DNA of 56,509 nucleotides, taken from positions 1 through 56,509 of the forward strand of contig CASXBC010000005.1 in NCBI GenBank assembly GCA_949474265.1. Reading direction: 5' to 3'. The position numbers and the translations under genes were made by a program. Each line of letters starts with the position of its first letter. Positions within the stretch are counted from its first letter, which is position 1. Shown piece by piece: positions 25,424-35,084 of this stretch. The notes beneath the pieces were generated by a model. That model saw only the letters and a list, made by a program, of their open reading frames with translations. It made no database searches and was not told the DNA's origin. This stretch comes from an uncultured bacterium. Lineage in GTDB: Bacteria; Bacillota; Clostridia; Christensenellales; UBA1242.

Positions 25424-25706
25424 AATCTTTTCTATCTTGCATAAATTCATTTAAACCTTTTTCAAATTGAGTTTGGCTCATTGGGTCAAGATAAAACAAA
25501 AGTCCAAAAAGTTGACCGACATGCAATTTTTCTTCATTTACAATGTCAGTGAGAGTGTGTTTTACAAGCTCATTGTTTGAACTTTGAATATGTCTTTCAT
25601 ATTGTATGATTGCCTCAATTTCTCCCATTATGTCAGCTCTTGTGTTTTCTGCAAGTTGGTAGTTTGTTATGTTTTGGATGCCTTCACTTTGTGTAAATAT
25701 TTTCAT
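25422..25706 (-). CDS. Small ferritin-like diiron protein (EncFtn/rubrerythrin-like half-bundle)
   Basis: 94-aa protein with two long helices and the spacing of iron ligands seen in ferritin-like half-bundles: GEIEAIIQYERHI (Glu, Glu, about residues 28-40) and VNEEKLHVGQLFGLL (ExxH, about 56-70), then LDPMSQTQFEKGL. Size and motif layout are like encapsulated ferritin (EncFtn), which builds the diiron site between two subunits. The C-terminal encapsulin-targeting peptide is not evident (the end is FMQDRKD), and no encapsulin gene is in the window. GGAG precedes ATG by 6 bases. It is divergent from phosphoketolase. A role in iron storage or peroxide protection is inferred. Confidence 0.75.
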   Translation of the reverse strand: MKIFTQSEGIQNITNYQLAENTRADIMGEIEAIIQYERHIQSSNNELVKHTLTDIVNEEKLHVGQLFGLLFYLDPMSQTQFEKGLNEFMQDRKD

Positions 25707-25772
25707 ATAATTCTCCTTCTTTTATTTTTATGAATATATACTAAAATTTGAAACAAATTTGGGCAATCATTT

Positions 25773-25800
25773 TTGTTTTTTGTGCAGGTTGTTGTATACT
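25773..25800 (+). promoter_or_regulatory. Probable promoter of the phosphoketolase gene
   Basis: TTGTTT at 25773-25778, 16-base spacer, TATACT at 25795-25800; GAGGTG follows just before ATG. Confidence 0.55.
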
Positions 25801-25831
25801 ATTTGTAGTAATACTTTTAATGAGGTGAAAG

Positions 25832-28198
25832 ATGCGTAAAGAAAATTATTCTTCAAAAAATTATTTCGAAAAATTGGATGCTTATTTTAGAGCAGCAAAC
25901 TATTTGTCAGTTGCTCAACTTTATCTTCTCAAAAATCCACTTATGAGAGAGCATGAGTTGTGTGCTGAAGATATTAAGCCTAAGCTTGTTGGTCATTGGG
26001 GTACTGTGCCTGGACAAAATTTTATTTATGCTCATTGCAATCGTATAATCAAAAAATATGACCTTGATTTGATTTTGCTTTCTGGTCCAGGGCATGGCGG
26101 AAACTTTTTTGTTGCAAACAGTTATTTGGAAGGCGCATACAGCGAAGTTTATCCAAAGATTTCACAGGACAAAGAGGGGATTACAAGGCTTTGCAAACAG
26201 TTTTCTTTCCCTGGCGGAATTGGGTCACATGTTGTGCCTGAGACTCCTGGCTCAATCAACGAAGGTGGTGAGCTTGGATACAGTCTTGCTCATGCTTATG
26301 GGGCAGTTTTTGACAATCCAAATTTGATAGCTGTTGTTGCCGTTGGTGATGGCGAAGCTGAAACAGGACCTCTTGCGACTTCTTGGCACAGCAACAAATT
26401 TGTCAATCCTCAAAAGGATGGCGTGGTGCTTCCTGTGTTGCATCTGAATGGTTTTAAGATTTCAAATCCGACAGTGCTTTCTCGTCTTTCAAATGATGAG
26501 CTTGAGAGTTTGTTTGAGGGATATGGATATAAGGTGCATTTTGTTGAAGGAAGTGACACAAGCCTCATGCACAAGCTCATGGCAAAAGAAATGGATAAGT
26601 GTATTGAAGAAATCAAATACATTCAACACCGTGCAAGAGTGCTTGGCAAGACAAACAGGGTTGATGATTGGCCAATGATTGTACTTCGCACTCCAAAAGG
26701 ATGGACAGGACCAAAGATGGTGGATGGAAAACAAATTGAGGGAACATTTAGAGCCCATCAAATTCCAATCACTATGGAAAAAAGTGAAAATTTGGCACTT
26801 TTGAAAGAATGGCTTGAAAGCTATAGACCAGAAGAGCTTTTTGATGAGAACTATCGTTTAAAAGAAGAAATTGCTGAAATTTTGCCTAAAGGTGACAGAA
26901 GAATATCGGCAAATCCTGTGACAAATGGTGGAAAACTTTTGAAAGAACTCAAAACTCCAAACTTGTCAAAGGTTGCTTTTAAATTTAAGGGCCATGGCAC
27001 TGCAAAGACGCAAGACATGCTTGAACTTGGTGGCTATATTAGAGAACTTTTTGTTATGAATGAAAATAATTCAAACTATCGAATATTTAGCCCTGACGAA
27101 GCAATGAGCAATCGACTTTATAAAGCATTTGAAGTGCAAAACAGAGCGTTTAATGCTGAGAGAGTTGACACTGATGAGAAACTCGCCATGGATGGTCGCA
27201 TCATGGACTCATTCTTGTCTGAACATATGTGCGAAGGTTGGCTTGAAGGCTATCTTATAACAGGTAGACATGGTATGTTTGATAGCTATGAGTCATTTAT
27301 TCGTGTTGTTGACAGCATGGTTGCTCAACATGCAAAGTGGCTTAAGACCTGCAAGGAGATTGAGTGGAGAGCTCCAATATCATCTCTAAACCTCATCCTC
27401 ACAAGTGATGTTTGGCAACAAGACCACAATGGTTACACTCATCAAGACCCAGGTTTCTTGGGGCATCTTGCTGATAAGAAAAATTATGTAACCAGACTTT
27501 TCCTGCCTGCAGATGCAAATAGTTTGATTGCATGCTTTGACAAATGTACCAAGAGCAAGGATTTTGTCAATGCTATTGTAGCTTCAAAGCATCCAACATA
27601 TCAATGGCTTTCAATGGAAGAAGCAAAGAAAAATGTTGAGGCAGGTGCAGAAGAATGGTTGTGGGCAGGCATGAACAACACTCGCAAGCCAGATGTTGTG
27701 CTTGCATGCAGTGGACATACTCCAACAGAAGAGGCACTTGCTGCAGTAACTATTCTTAAAAAGTATTTGCCAAAGCTTAATGTAAGATTTGTCAATGTTG
27801 TAGAACTTATGAAACTTTGCAAGGATAAAGAAAATCCTTTTGCTCTTTCTGATGCTGATTTTGACAAACTCTTCACAAAAGACAAGCCTGTTATTTTTGC
27901 TTTCCATGGTTATGCAGAGCTTATCAAGAGTTTGGTTTATGATAGACACAACAAAAATTTTGTTGTTGAAGGGTACAACGAAGAGGGGACAATTACAACG
28001 GCTTTTGATATGAGAGTTAGAAATCATATTGACAGATATCACCTTGTCTTGGATGTTCTTGAGCAAATTGATGTTTCAAAAGCAGAAAAAGCAAAAATTG
28101 TTAAGGAAATTAATGCAAAACTTGCAGTACATGAAAAATTTATTCAAGAGACAGGTCTCGACACTCCAGATTTTGTAAATTGGAATTGGAATAATTAA
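25832..28198 (+). CDS. xfp: Xylulose-5-phosphate/fructose-6-phosphate phosphoketolase
   Basis: Thiamine-diphosphate enzyme that cleaves xylulose 5-phosphate (and often fructose 6-phosphate) with phosphate to acetyl phosphate plus glyceraldehyde 3-phosphate or erythrose 4-phosphate. Visible: LVGHWGTVPGQNFIYAHCNR, SGPGHGGN (about residues 84-91), GGELGYSLAHAYGA (about 147), the ThDP-Mg site VVGDGEAETGPLATSWHSNKF-type segment (about 170-190), LHLNGFKISNPT, and LTSDVWQQDHNGYTHQDPGF (about 530). The 788-aa length is standard. GAGGTG precedes ATG by 4-5 bases. It indicates a phosphoketolase bypass giving extra ATP from sugars. Monocistronic, with a terminator directly after. Confidence 0.97.
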   Translation: MRKENYSSKNYFEKLDAYFRAANYLSVAQLYLLKNPLMREHELCAEDIKPKLVGHWGTVPGQNFIYAHCNRIIKKYDLDLILLSGPGHGGNFFVANSYLEGAYSEVYPKISQDKEGITRLCKQFSFPGGIGSHVVPETPGSINEGGELGYSLAHAYGAVFDNPNLIAVVAVGDGEAETGPLATSWHSNKFVNPQKDGVVLPVLHLNGFKISNPTVLSRLSNDELESLFEGYGYKVHFVEGSDTSLMHKLMAKEMDKCIEEIKYIQHRARVLGKTNRVDDWPMIVLRTPKGWTGPKMVDGKQIEGTFRAHQIPITMEKSENLALLKEWLESYRPEELFDENYRLKEEIAEILPKGDRRISANPVTNGGKLLKELKTPNLSKVAFKFKGHGTAKTQDMLELGGYIRELFVMNENNSNYRIFSPDEAMSNRLYKAFEVQNRAFNAERVDTDEKLAMDGRIMDSFLSEHMCEGWLEGYLITGRHGMFDSYESFIRVVDSMVAQHAKWLKTCKEIEWRAPISSLNLILTSDVWQQDHNGYTHQDPGFLGHLADKKNYVTRLFLPADANSLIACFDKCTKSKDFVNAIVASKHPTYQWLSMEEAKKNVEAGAEEWLWAGMNNTRKPDVVLACSGHTPTEEALAAVTILKKYLPKLNVRFVNVVELMKLCKDKENPFALSDADFDKLFTKDKPVIFAFHGYAELIKSLVYDRHNKNFVVEGYNEEGTITTAFDMRVRNHIDRYHLVLDVLEQIDVSKAEKAKIVKEINAKLAVHEKFIQETGLDTPDFVNWNWNN

Positions 28199-28204
28199 TA
28201 GTCA

Positions 28205-28238
28205 AAAAACACAATCAGATTTTGATTGTGTCTTTTGC
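28205..28238 (+). terminator. Terminator of xfp
   Basis: ACACAATCA (28209-28217) and TGATTGTGT (28223-28231) around a 5-base loop, followed by CTTTT. Confidence 0.75.
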
Positions 28239-28260
28239 CATTTTTAAGGAGAAAAATTTT

Positions 28261-29028
28261 ATGAAATGGTTTTTCGAAGAAGATAATACTGAAGGCGTAA
28301 TAACCGGTGCAGAGCATATTAAAAGTTCGCACAAACCTGTTGATAAGTTTGATTTGCCAAAGAATGCAATGATTTTTTGTCTTAGCAAATGGGATAAAGT
28401 GCTTCAAGAAAATTATAAGACAAAAGTACTTTTGGAAAAATTGCCACGCTTTTGCGGAACAAGTGTTGTTTATGGGATTGAAGGTGTTGAGGATTGGTGT
28501 TTTTTGCATGGCGGAGTTGGGGCTCCTGTCATGGCAGATACAGTTGAAACTCTGAGAGCTTTTGGTGTTGAAAAGTTGGTGTTGGTTGGGCTTGCTGGAG
28601 GTTTTGGCGAAGAGGTGGCTATTGGCGACATTATTTTGCCAAACAAAATTTTGAGTGAAGAAGGGACAAGCATACACTATGGCTTTGGAGATTGGACAAG
28701 GTTGAATTGTCTTGACAGTAAGCGTTTGTATGAGTGTTTGTCAAACAAATATAAGGTTTTTGAAAAGCCAACAGTGACAACTGATGCAGTTTACAGGCAG
28801 ACATTTTTCAAAGAAAAGCTTTGGAGAGAGCTTGGTTGTGTTGGGGTTGATATGGAGGCTTCTGCTTTTGTCAATCTTTGTAAATATTTTGACCTAGAGT
28901 ATTCTGTGGTGCTTAGAGTTTCGGACAAACATCCTCTGACACAAAACTCTCCAAAATGGGAATTTGGAGCAAAGCTTGATTATAGAAAAGAATTTTTGAC
29001 TTCAATCATCAATTTTTATATTACATAA
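28261..29028 (+). CDS. Nucleoside phosphorylase (PNP/UDP family)
   Basis: 255-aa member of the purine nucleoside/uridine phosphorylase family, which splits nucleosides with phosphate into base and ribose 1-phosphate. Seen: the phosphate-loop-like region FLHGGVGAPVMADTVETL, LVLVGLAGGFGEEVAIGDIIL (about residues 105-125), and the ribose/base-site motif GVDMEASAFVNL (about 198-209), whose Met and Glu bind ribose. The final Asp-bearing segment LRVSDKHPL fits a purine or broad-specificity enzyme. The start is ATG 28261 with AGGAG about 10 bases upstream; an earlier in-frame start would lie within the xfp terminator. Exact substrate is undecided. Confidence 0.85.
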   Translation: MKWFFEEDNTEGVITGAEHIKSSHKPVDKFDLPKNAMIFCLSKWDKVLQENYKTKVLLEKLPRFCGTSVVYGIEGVEDWCFLHGGVGAPVMADTVETLRAFGVEKLVLVGLAGGFGEEVAIGDIILPNKILSEEGTSIHYGFGDWTRLNCLDSKRLYECLSNKYKVFEKPTVTTDAVYRQTFFKEKLWRELGCVGVDMEASAFVNLCKYFDLEYSVVLRVSDKHPLTQNSPKWEFGAKLDYRKEFLTSIINFYIT

Positions 29029-29085
29029 AAATCCTTTTATTAGCATTATTTTCAAGCGAGAAATATTGTAATGGATTTAATTATT

Positions 29086-29114
29086 TTGGAATTTTTGTCA
29101 TTTTGATATATACT
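29086..29114 (+). promoter_or_regulatory. Promoter of the surface-protein gene
   Basis: TTGGAA at 29086-29091, 17-base spacer, TATACT at 29109-29114. Confidence 0.6.
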
Positions 29115-29148
29115 ATTTATAACAATTTCACAATTTGGGAGTTTAAAA

Positions 29149-31176
29149 ATGAAAATCAAAAAACAATTGTTTGCTTTTTTATTTGTGTTTTTGGTTGCTG
29201 TTGTGTCAACAACTGTTTGTTCTTTTGATGTTGCTTTTGCCAGCACAGAAAACAAAGTTTTTCAATATCCAGAAATCATTACACAATTGGATAATTTAGT
29301 TGTTGAACTTGATGAGCTTGACAATGTTGTTGTTCTTCAGCCATCAATAAGTTTTGAACATGATGATTATGTGCTATATGACGAATATAAAATGAACAAC
29401 TATGTTACGGATAAGACTTATGTTGTGAGAGGTATAGCAACGGATGGAAAGGCAACAATTTGGTCTACTAATGGTTTTTCTCCAAGTGAAATAGGTCGAT
29501 ATGAATTGCAAATTCAAGCTAAAGTTGAAATGTACAACAAAAGCCAATTTCAATATGTTGAAGAAGGTTATTACACAAACATTGCTTTGGGTGAGGATGT
29601 GAAAATTACTTTTGGAGCATTTGATGAACACAGATTTGAAAAAGGCTCTGTTAGATATATTGTAAAGCAAGAAGCAGAGGGTATCAAATTTTTTGAAGCA
29701 GATGAAGAATTTGTGAAAGGAGAAGAAACTGAACAAAGCCTTGTAACAGGTTTAGGTGATTTCAATTCTATTGATTTTGAACTATGGTTTCAAGAGCTTA
29801 GACTTTTTGAGTTGGAATCTGAAGTGGCAAAAATTACTGTGCAAGATACTCTTGCTCCAATAATTAAGAACTATGACTATAGCAATCAAGAATCTATGAC
29901 AGTTGAAAGCTTTAAAGAGAATGGAATTGTTATTTATGGAATTGAAGCAACTGATGCAAGCGGAATTGACTTTGACAAATCTGAGATTACTATATTTTAC
30001 AAAAGAGCAAATGGCATGACAGGTGGAGAATATGTTGATGCTGTTGATGGTGCAATTTACAAATCTACATCTCCAAATCCTGATGGGGTTTATACGATAA
30101 CTTATAAGGTATTTGATAACAACGGAAACTTCTCAGTTGCAACTTACAATATATGTGTAGGTGATACAGTGGCTCCAGAAATCACACTGCCAAAGGATTT
30201 TATTCAACAAACACTTAGCGTTGAAGCTGGTCTTTCAATTGACACAGCAGAAATTTCTATCACTGATGATGTGACTTTGCCTGACAAATGTGATTTAACT
30301 ATTGAGCTTGTTGAAACCAACAGTGGAGAAGTCGTTGAGAGTAAGCTTGAAGGGACAAAATATATTTTTGACCTTGAACATAAAAAGTCATATAAACTTT
30401 CAATCAAAGTTCAAGACAAAGCTGGAAATACCACAGTTTTGGAATATATCTATGACAGCATTTCTGTGGAAGTTAAAGGAGAGGGTGAAGTTAACCTTTT
30501 GCCAAAGGCAGACTTATATTTGAGAGGAACAAAAGTTAATGTCGAAATTTTGGCGGAAACAGGCTGGGAACTTTTTGGTTTTGAAGGGGCAACTCTTGAT
30601 GCGTCAAACTCTTTTGATGTGGAAAAAGAGACTGTTTTGAGGGTTGTGTTTAAGGCTAGAAATATCTCACTTTCAAGCAATGATGATGTAGTAAAGCTTG
30701 ATTCAACAATGAACATAGTGCCTGAAGGCTCGACTGTTGAGGTTGAAAATGTCAAAGAGGGCGACCAACGTTTTTCATATCTTAAAAATCTTCTTTCAAA
30801 TCCAGACAAGCTTGCTGTGTTTGACATCAATCTAAAAGATTCAGAAGGAAACAACTTAACCAAACTTTCTTCTGTTGTAACTTTAAAAATCAAACTTGAG
30901 GATATTTTTGATGCAAATAAGATAAATGTCTTTCGTGTTGATTTGACAGGAGAAAAAACCAGACTTAATTTTGTTGTTGAGGATGGTTATATTGTCATTA
31001 ATACAGACCACTTCAGTTTTTACACAATTTCTCAGTCAGAAGGGTTTAAACCTGTTTCGCCATCTAAGGATGGAACCAATAAGATGGGGTTGACTCTAAT
31101 AATTTTGGGAGTTGTTGGTTTGCTGGCGGTTGGTGTTATTGCTGGTTTGGTGTTTGTAAAAAGGAAGAAAAATTGA
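29149..31176 (+). CDS. Secreted, membrane-anchored surface protein with Ig-like repeats
   Basis: 675 aa. The signal peptide covers about residues 1-32 (basic start, long hydrophobic core, cleavage after VAFA). Two Ig-like/bacterial adhesion domains begin with the marker phrases VQDTLAPIIKNY (about 233) and VGDTVAPEITLP (about 340). A following segment (VEVKGEGEVNLLPKADLYLR with GWELFGFEG, about 440-505) resembles InlB-type B repeats. The end has a hydrophobic helix (about 648-670) and the basic tail VKRKKN. No LPxTG sorting signal precedes the helix (the sequence is SPSKDGTNKMG), so anchoring is by the membrane helix, not by sortase. Ligand and role are unknown. Monocistronic, GGGAG ribosome site. 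Confidence 0.85.
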   Translation: MKIKKQLFAFLFVFLVAVVSTTVCSFDVAFASTENKVFQYPEIITQLDNLVVELDELDNVVVLQPSISFEHDDYVLYDEYKMNNYVTDKTYVVRGIATDGKATIWSTNGFSPSEIGRYELQIQAKVEMYNKSQFQYVEEGYYTNIALGEDVKITFGAFDEHRFEKGSVRYIVKQEAEGIKFFEADEEFVKGEETEQSLVTGLGDFNSIDFELWFQELRLFELESEVAKITVQDTLAPIIKNYDYSNQESMTVESFKENGIVIYGIEATDASGIDFDKSEITIFYKRANGMTGGEYVDAVDGAIYKSTSPNPDGVYTITYKVFDNNGNFSVATYNICVGDTVAPEITLPKDFIQQTLSVEAGLSIDTAEISITDDVTLPDKCDLTIELVETNSGEVVESKLEGTKYIFDLEHKKSYKLSIKVQDKAGNTTVLEYIYDSISVEVKGEGEVNLLPKADLYLRGTKVNVEILAETGWELFGFEGATLDASNSFDVEKETVLRVVFKARNISLSSNDDVVKLDSTMNIVPEGSTVEVENVKEGDQRFSYLKNLLSNPDKLAVFDINLKDSEGNNLTKLSSVVTLKIKLEDIFDANKINVFRVDLTGEKTRLNFVVEDGYIVINTDHFSFYTISQSEGFKPVSPSKDGTNKMGLTLIILGVVGLLAVGVIAGLVFVKRKKN

Positions 31177-31266
31177 TAAAAAATGACTATGGTGCAAGTT
31201 TTTTGTTAAAGAAATGAAATTTAAAAATACTTTAAACAAAAGCTAAAACATATTTAAGGAGAACAA

Positions 31267-34200
31267 ATGAAAAGCATTTATACTTATTACAAAGAAAGAT
31301 TGATTGAAATCAGTGGCAAAAATAGAAGTTTGTATCTAAAAAATTTCAACAAGAAAAATGGCTATGATATTGGTCGAATACTTGCAGGTGATAGTGAACT
31401 TTGTGAGGAGTTTTTGGATGTTTTATTGAGTGGGAAAGCTGTGCCTTTCAATCTTTACAATAAAAACACAAAGAATCTTTTTATAACTGCAAGCAATATA
31501 AATTCTAAATTCCCAGACAAAACTTTTGGAGATGACAAGGAAAAGCAAAAGTATGAAAGGCAGAAGAGGGATTATGCCAATAAGGTGTTTGAACAAGAGG
31601 GAAAAGACCTCAAAACCTTGATGCGTGAAATTGAAGAGATTGAAAAAGAAACGGGCAGATATGAACTTTATGTTTGCTATCCATTTGTTTATGGGGCAGT
31701 TAAAAATTATACCTTAAAAGCTCCACTTTTGATGTTTCCTGTGGTGATTGATGTTGTTGACGACTCCAATATAAACATTTGCCTTAAGTATGGAGAGCAT
31801 ATTCAACTTAACAAAGCCCTTATGCTTGCTATTGCAGACAGCAAACATATTGACCTTCAAGATATGGATATGGAGTTTGATTCTATCAAGGCAAGATTTG
31901 GCTCAATTCAAGGCTTTTTGGATTATTTACGCTCATTTGGCGTGAAGATTGCTTGCAAATCAGAAAAGAAGTTGCAAGCTTTTGCCAAATGTGGAGAGCC
32001 AAGTATGGTCGCTCCGCTTGAAGTAAAAAATCTTTGTTTGCTTTCAAGATGTAGCTTGGCAAATTCTATCTATTCGGATTATTCAGCACTCGAGAAAAAA
32101 CATCTGACAAATGATTCAATAAATGAATTGCTTAATGCAAAATTGGTCAAGAAAAAATCCACTAAATGCAATGATTTGTTTTTGATAAACAATGTTGATT
32201 ATGCACAAGAGCAAGTTGTCAGAAAAGTCAATGAAAGTGGAAATATGGTAATTTATGGACCGCCGGGCACAGGCAAATCTCAAACTATTGTCAATGTGAT
32301 TTCGGATGCAATTTGTAAAAATAAAAAAGTGTTGGTAGTTTCTCAAAAGAAAGCTGCTCTTGAGGTTGTTTTCAACAGGTTGTCAAATCTAAATAGCAAA
32401 GCAATGTTTATTGTTGATGCCGAGAAAGAAAAGAGAGATTTTTACAAGAGATGTTTTTCTTCTCATGAAGATATTTTAAAATCCAATTATGATGACAAAC
32501 TTTTAAAAGAATATGTTGAGCTTGAAAAGAAGCTTGAGCTTGAGACTGCAAACTTAAATACTATTTCTGATTGCTTAAACAAGCCAACGCCGTTTGGTCT
32601 TTCTTTGCAACAAATGTATTACAGTTCTTACAAAATTGGAAAGAAATCCACAGAGTATGTGCTTTATAAAGCAATGCAAAAAGATAAGCAATTGATGTCA
32701 CTTAATTACAATGAACTTGTAAATGCTCTCAGCATTTTGCAAGAAAAAAACAAGGCAGAAATATATTTCAATTATGTTGAAGAAAAAAAGAAGAATCCAT
32801 TTATTGACACTTTAAAAGAGGGGTTGAGTGTGCATGTTGTTGCGGAGGCTCAATCAAAACTTAAGAGAATATTTGCCACAAGAAAGGCTCTTTTTGATGT
32901 TGGGAAATATAAATATGCTAGACAAGTTTTGACTTATTACGACCAAGTTAAAAATGACAAAAACAGTAAAGCTCTCATTAAGCTCATTGCCAAATATGAG
33001 TATCCAAGCTCTGACAGGTTTTTGAGTGGCAGTTGTTTAATTTTTCCTCTTTATCCTTTTGCAAAGATAAATATGATTAAAAAGGAGAAGTTGGTTAGAT
33101 TTGAAGTTGAAAAGACTTTGCTTGCTGTGGACGAATATATTGAAGACTATTCTTTCTTAAAAAACATTTTGACGGAAAGCGGATATCTTCTTGCCGTCGA
33201 TGGAATTTTAAATGGAAACAATGGCATTTTGAGATTGCTTCTTTGGGCGGTTGAAAATTATGTTATGCTCAGTGACACATGTTTGACTCTTAAAAATTTG
33301 GATGAAAACCAAAAACATGTGCTTGATTTCGCTTATGAAAATGGAAACACTTATCCTAAATATATCAATGTTTTAAAATCTATTTTGCCTGTAAGAATAT
33401 ATCATGAGATAGTTAAATATGAAGAGGAAAGACATGATGCTCTCTCTACAACTGTTGACTTTGAAAACATCAGAGCAAGAATTGTCTCAATCAAGAAGCA
33501 ACAGAATGAGGTCAGCAAGAAGATTGCTCTTCAAACCTTTAATGAAGACTATAAAAAATTGATAAATGGCAGCACTGCGAGCAAGGATTATATCTATCAA
33601 ATTGCAAAGAAGCAAAACTTTTGGTCAATCAGAAAAACAATGGATGTCTATGGCGACTATTTGTTTAAACTTTTTCCATGCTGGCTTTTGTCTCCAGAAA
33701 ATGTTTCAACTATTTTGCCTCTTACCAGAAATCTTTTTGATGTCGTACTTTTTGATGAGGCATCACAGGTGTTTATTGAAAACACAATCCCTTCTATTTA
33801 TCGTGGAAGCAGAATTGTTGTTGCAGGGGATGCGAAGCAGCTTCGTCCAACCACAACTTTTATGAAAAGATATATGGGTGCTGGAGTTGAGGATGATATG
33901 GATTATACAACTCAAGCAGCACTTGAAGTTGAATCTTTGCTTGATTTGGCAGTTTCAAGATATGAAAGCTCCAACATCACCTATCACTATAGAAGCAAAA
34001 ATGAAGAACTTATTGATTTTTCAAACAAAGCTTTTTACAACAGCACGCTTCAAATTGCTCCTAATGTTTCAAAAAATATTAGGCACAAACCAATTGAAAG
34101 GATTTTGGTGGATGGTGTTTGGCGAGATAGGAGAAATCCTGAAGAAGCAAAGAAGATTGTTGAACTTATTAAAAGTATTTTAAAAACTCGAAAAGAGAAT

Positions 34201-35019
34201 GAGACAATTGGAGTGATTACTTTCAATGTTGAGCAGGAAAACTGCATTGAAGAGCTTATTGACAAAAAGTGTTTTGAGGACACTGAATTTAGAAATCTTT
34301 ATATCAAAGAGAAAAACAGAATTGAAGATGGCGAAGATGTAAGTTTGTTTATCAAAAATCTTGAAAATGTGCAAGGTGATGAGAGAGACATAATCATTTT
34401 TTCAATTGGTTATGCGAGAAACGAATTTGGAAAGGTTAATGCTACTTTTGGCTCACTTTCTAATGAGGGCGGGGAAAACAGGTTGAATGTTGCCATCACT
34501 CGTGCAAAGAAAAAGATTTATGTGGTGACAAGTATTGAGCCAGAAGAGCTTAAAGTTGATTCTTCAAAGCATATTGGTCCAAAGCTTTTAAGAAGTTATT
34601 TGACTTACACCAGAGCAGTTTCAAATGGAAATGTTGAAGAAGTTAAGACTATCTTGAACAGTTTTGGAGAGGTTGAAACCTCAAAACCGTTGCTTTCAAA
34701 TCTTCTTCCAATAGAAAATCAGATTGCAAGCAAACTTGAAAAACTTGGTTACAAAACTGACCTCAATCTTGGAAATTCAAATAGTAAGATTTCAATTGCG
34801 GTTTATGACAGAAAAAAAGACAGATATTTGCTTGGGATTGAAACGGATGAGGCTGTGACAAAAACTTCAAAATCTACGCTTGAAAGAGATGTTTTTAGAA
34901 ACGAATTCCTTAGATCAAAAGGCTGGAAGATGTTTAGAGTTTGGAGCAGAGATTGGTGGCATAATCCAAATCAGGTAATTAATGCTATAGTTAAGGAAAT
35001 TGAAAAGCAAAAGAAATAA
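31267..35019 (+). CDS. DUF4011-type superfamily 1 helicase with C-terminal Vsr-like nuclease
   Basis: 1250-aa protein. The N-terminus (about residues 1-300) fits the DUF4011-like lead-in of these helicases. Walker A is GPPGTGKSQT (about 331-340), the Walker B-type motif VVLFDEASQV (about 828-837), followed by VVAGDAKQLRPTT, HYRSKNEELIDFSN, and ENVQGDERDIIIFS and RLNVAITRAKKKIYV (about 1073-1087), all SF1 motifs. The last ~80 residues are a Vsr/DUF559-like nuclease: YLLGIETD, then FRNEFLRSKGWKMFRVWSRDWW. The upstream acidic position that I expect as ID reads KISIAV, so the nuclease may be weakened. This architecture matches a helicase-Vsr defence protein (I recall it as Hhe). No other defence gene is adjacent; AAGGAG precedes ATG. 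Confidence 0.85.
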   Translation: MKSIYTYYKERLIEISGKNRSLYLKNFNKKNGYDIGRILAGDSELCEEFLDVLLSGKAVPFNLYNKNTKNLFITASNINSKFPDKTFGDDKEKQKYERQKRDYANKVFEQEGKDLKTLMREIEEIEKETGRYELYVCYPFVYGAVKNYTLKAPLLMFPVVIDVVDDSNINICLKYGEHIQLNKALMLAIADSKHIDLQDMDMEFDSIKARFGSIQGFLDYLRSFGVKIACKSEKKLQAFAKCGEPSMVAPLEVKNLCLLSRCSLANSIYSDYSALEKKHLTNDSINELLNAKLVKKKSTKCNDLFLINNVDYAQEQVVRKVNESGNMVIYGPPGTGKSQTIVNVISDAICKNKKVLVVSQKKAALEVVFNRLSNLNSKAMFIVDAEKEKRDFYKRCFSSHEDILKSNYDDKLLKEYVELEKKLELETANLNTISDCLNKPTPFGLSLQQMYYSSYKIGKKSTEYVLYKAMQKDKQLMSLNYNELVNALSILQEKNKAEIYFNYVEEKKKNPFIDTLKEGLSVHVVAEAQSKLKRIFATRKALFDVGKYKYARQVLTYYDQVKNDKNSKALIKLIAKYEYPSSDRFLSGSCLIFPLYPFAKINMIKKEKLVRFEVEKTLLAVDEYIEDYSFLKNILTESGYLLAVDGILNGNNGILRLLLWAVENYVMLSDTCLTLKNLDENQKHVLDFAYENGNTYPKYINVLKSILPVRIYHEIVKYEEERHDALSTTVDFENIRARIVSIKKQQNEVSKKIALQTFNEDYKKLINGSTASKDYIYQIAKKQNFWSIRKTMDVYGDYLFKLFPCWLLSPENVSTILPLTRNLFDVVLFDEASQVFIENTIPSIYRGSRIVVAGDAKQLRPTTTFMKRYMGAGVEDDMDYTTQAALEVESLLDLAVSRYESSNITYHYRSKNEELIDFSNKAFYNSTLQIAPNVSKNIRHKPIERILVDGVWRDRRNPEEAKKIVELIKSILKTRKENETIGVITFNVEQENCIEELIDKKCFEDTEFRNLYIKEKNRIEDGEDVSLFIKNLENVQGDERDIIIFSIGYARNEFGKVNATFGSLSNEGGENRLNVAITRAKKKIYVVTSIEPEELKVDSSKHIGPKLLRSYLTYTRAVSNGNVEEVKTILNSFGEVETSKPLLSNLLPIENQIASKLEKLGYKTDLNLGNSNSKISIAVYDRKKDRYLLGIETDEAVTKTSKSTLERDVFRNEFLRSKGWKMFRVWSRDWWHNPNQVINAIVKEIEKQKK

Positions 35020-35047
35020 AAAGATGTATTAATCGCATCTTTTTTTT
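35018..35047 (+). terminator. Terminator of the helicase gene
   Basis: AAAAAGATG (35018-35026) and CATCTTTTTTTT (from 35036), 9-base loop. Confidence 0.75.
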
Positions 35048-35084
35048 GTATTTTGTCACAATTTTGATAAGTTTTGAGAAAAAC

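Noticed and set aside
25744..25760. Palindrome AAATTTG-AAA-CAAATTT between the ferritin-like and phosphoketolase genes
   Set aside because: Only 7-base AT-rich arms, not aligned with a promoter; too easily random in this composition.
31070..31110. Possible LPxTG sorting signal before the last helix of the surface protein
   Set aside because: The residues there are SPSKDGTNKMG; no LPxTG or close variant is present.
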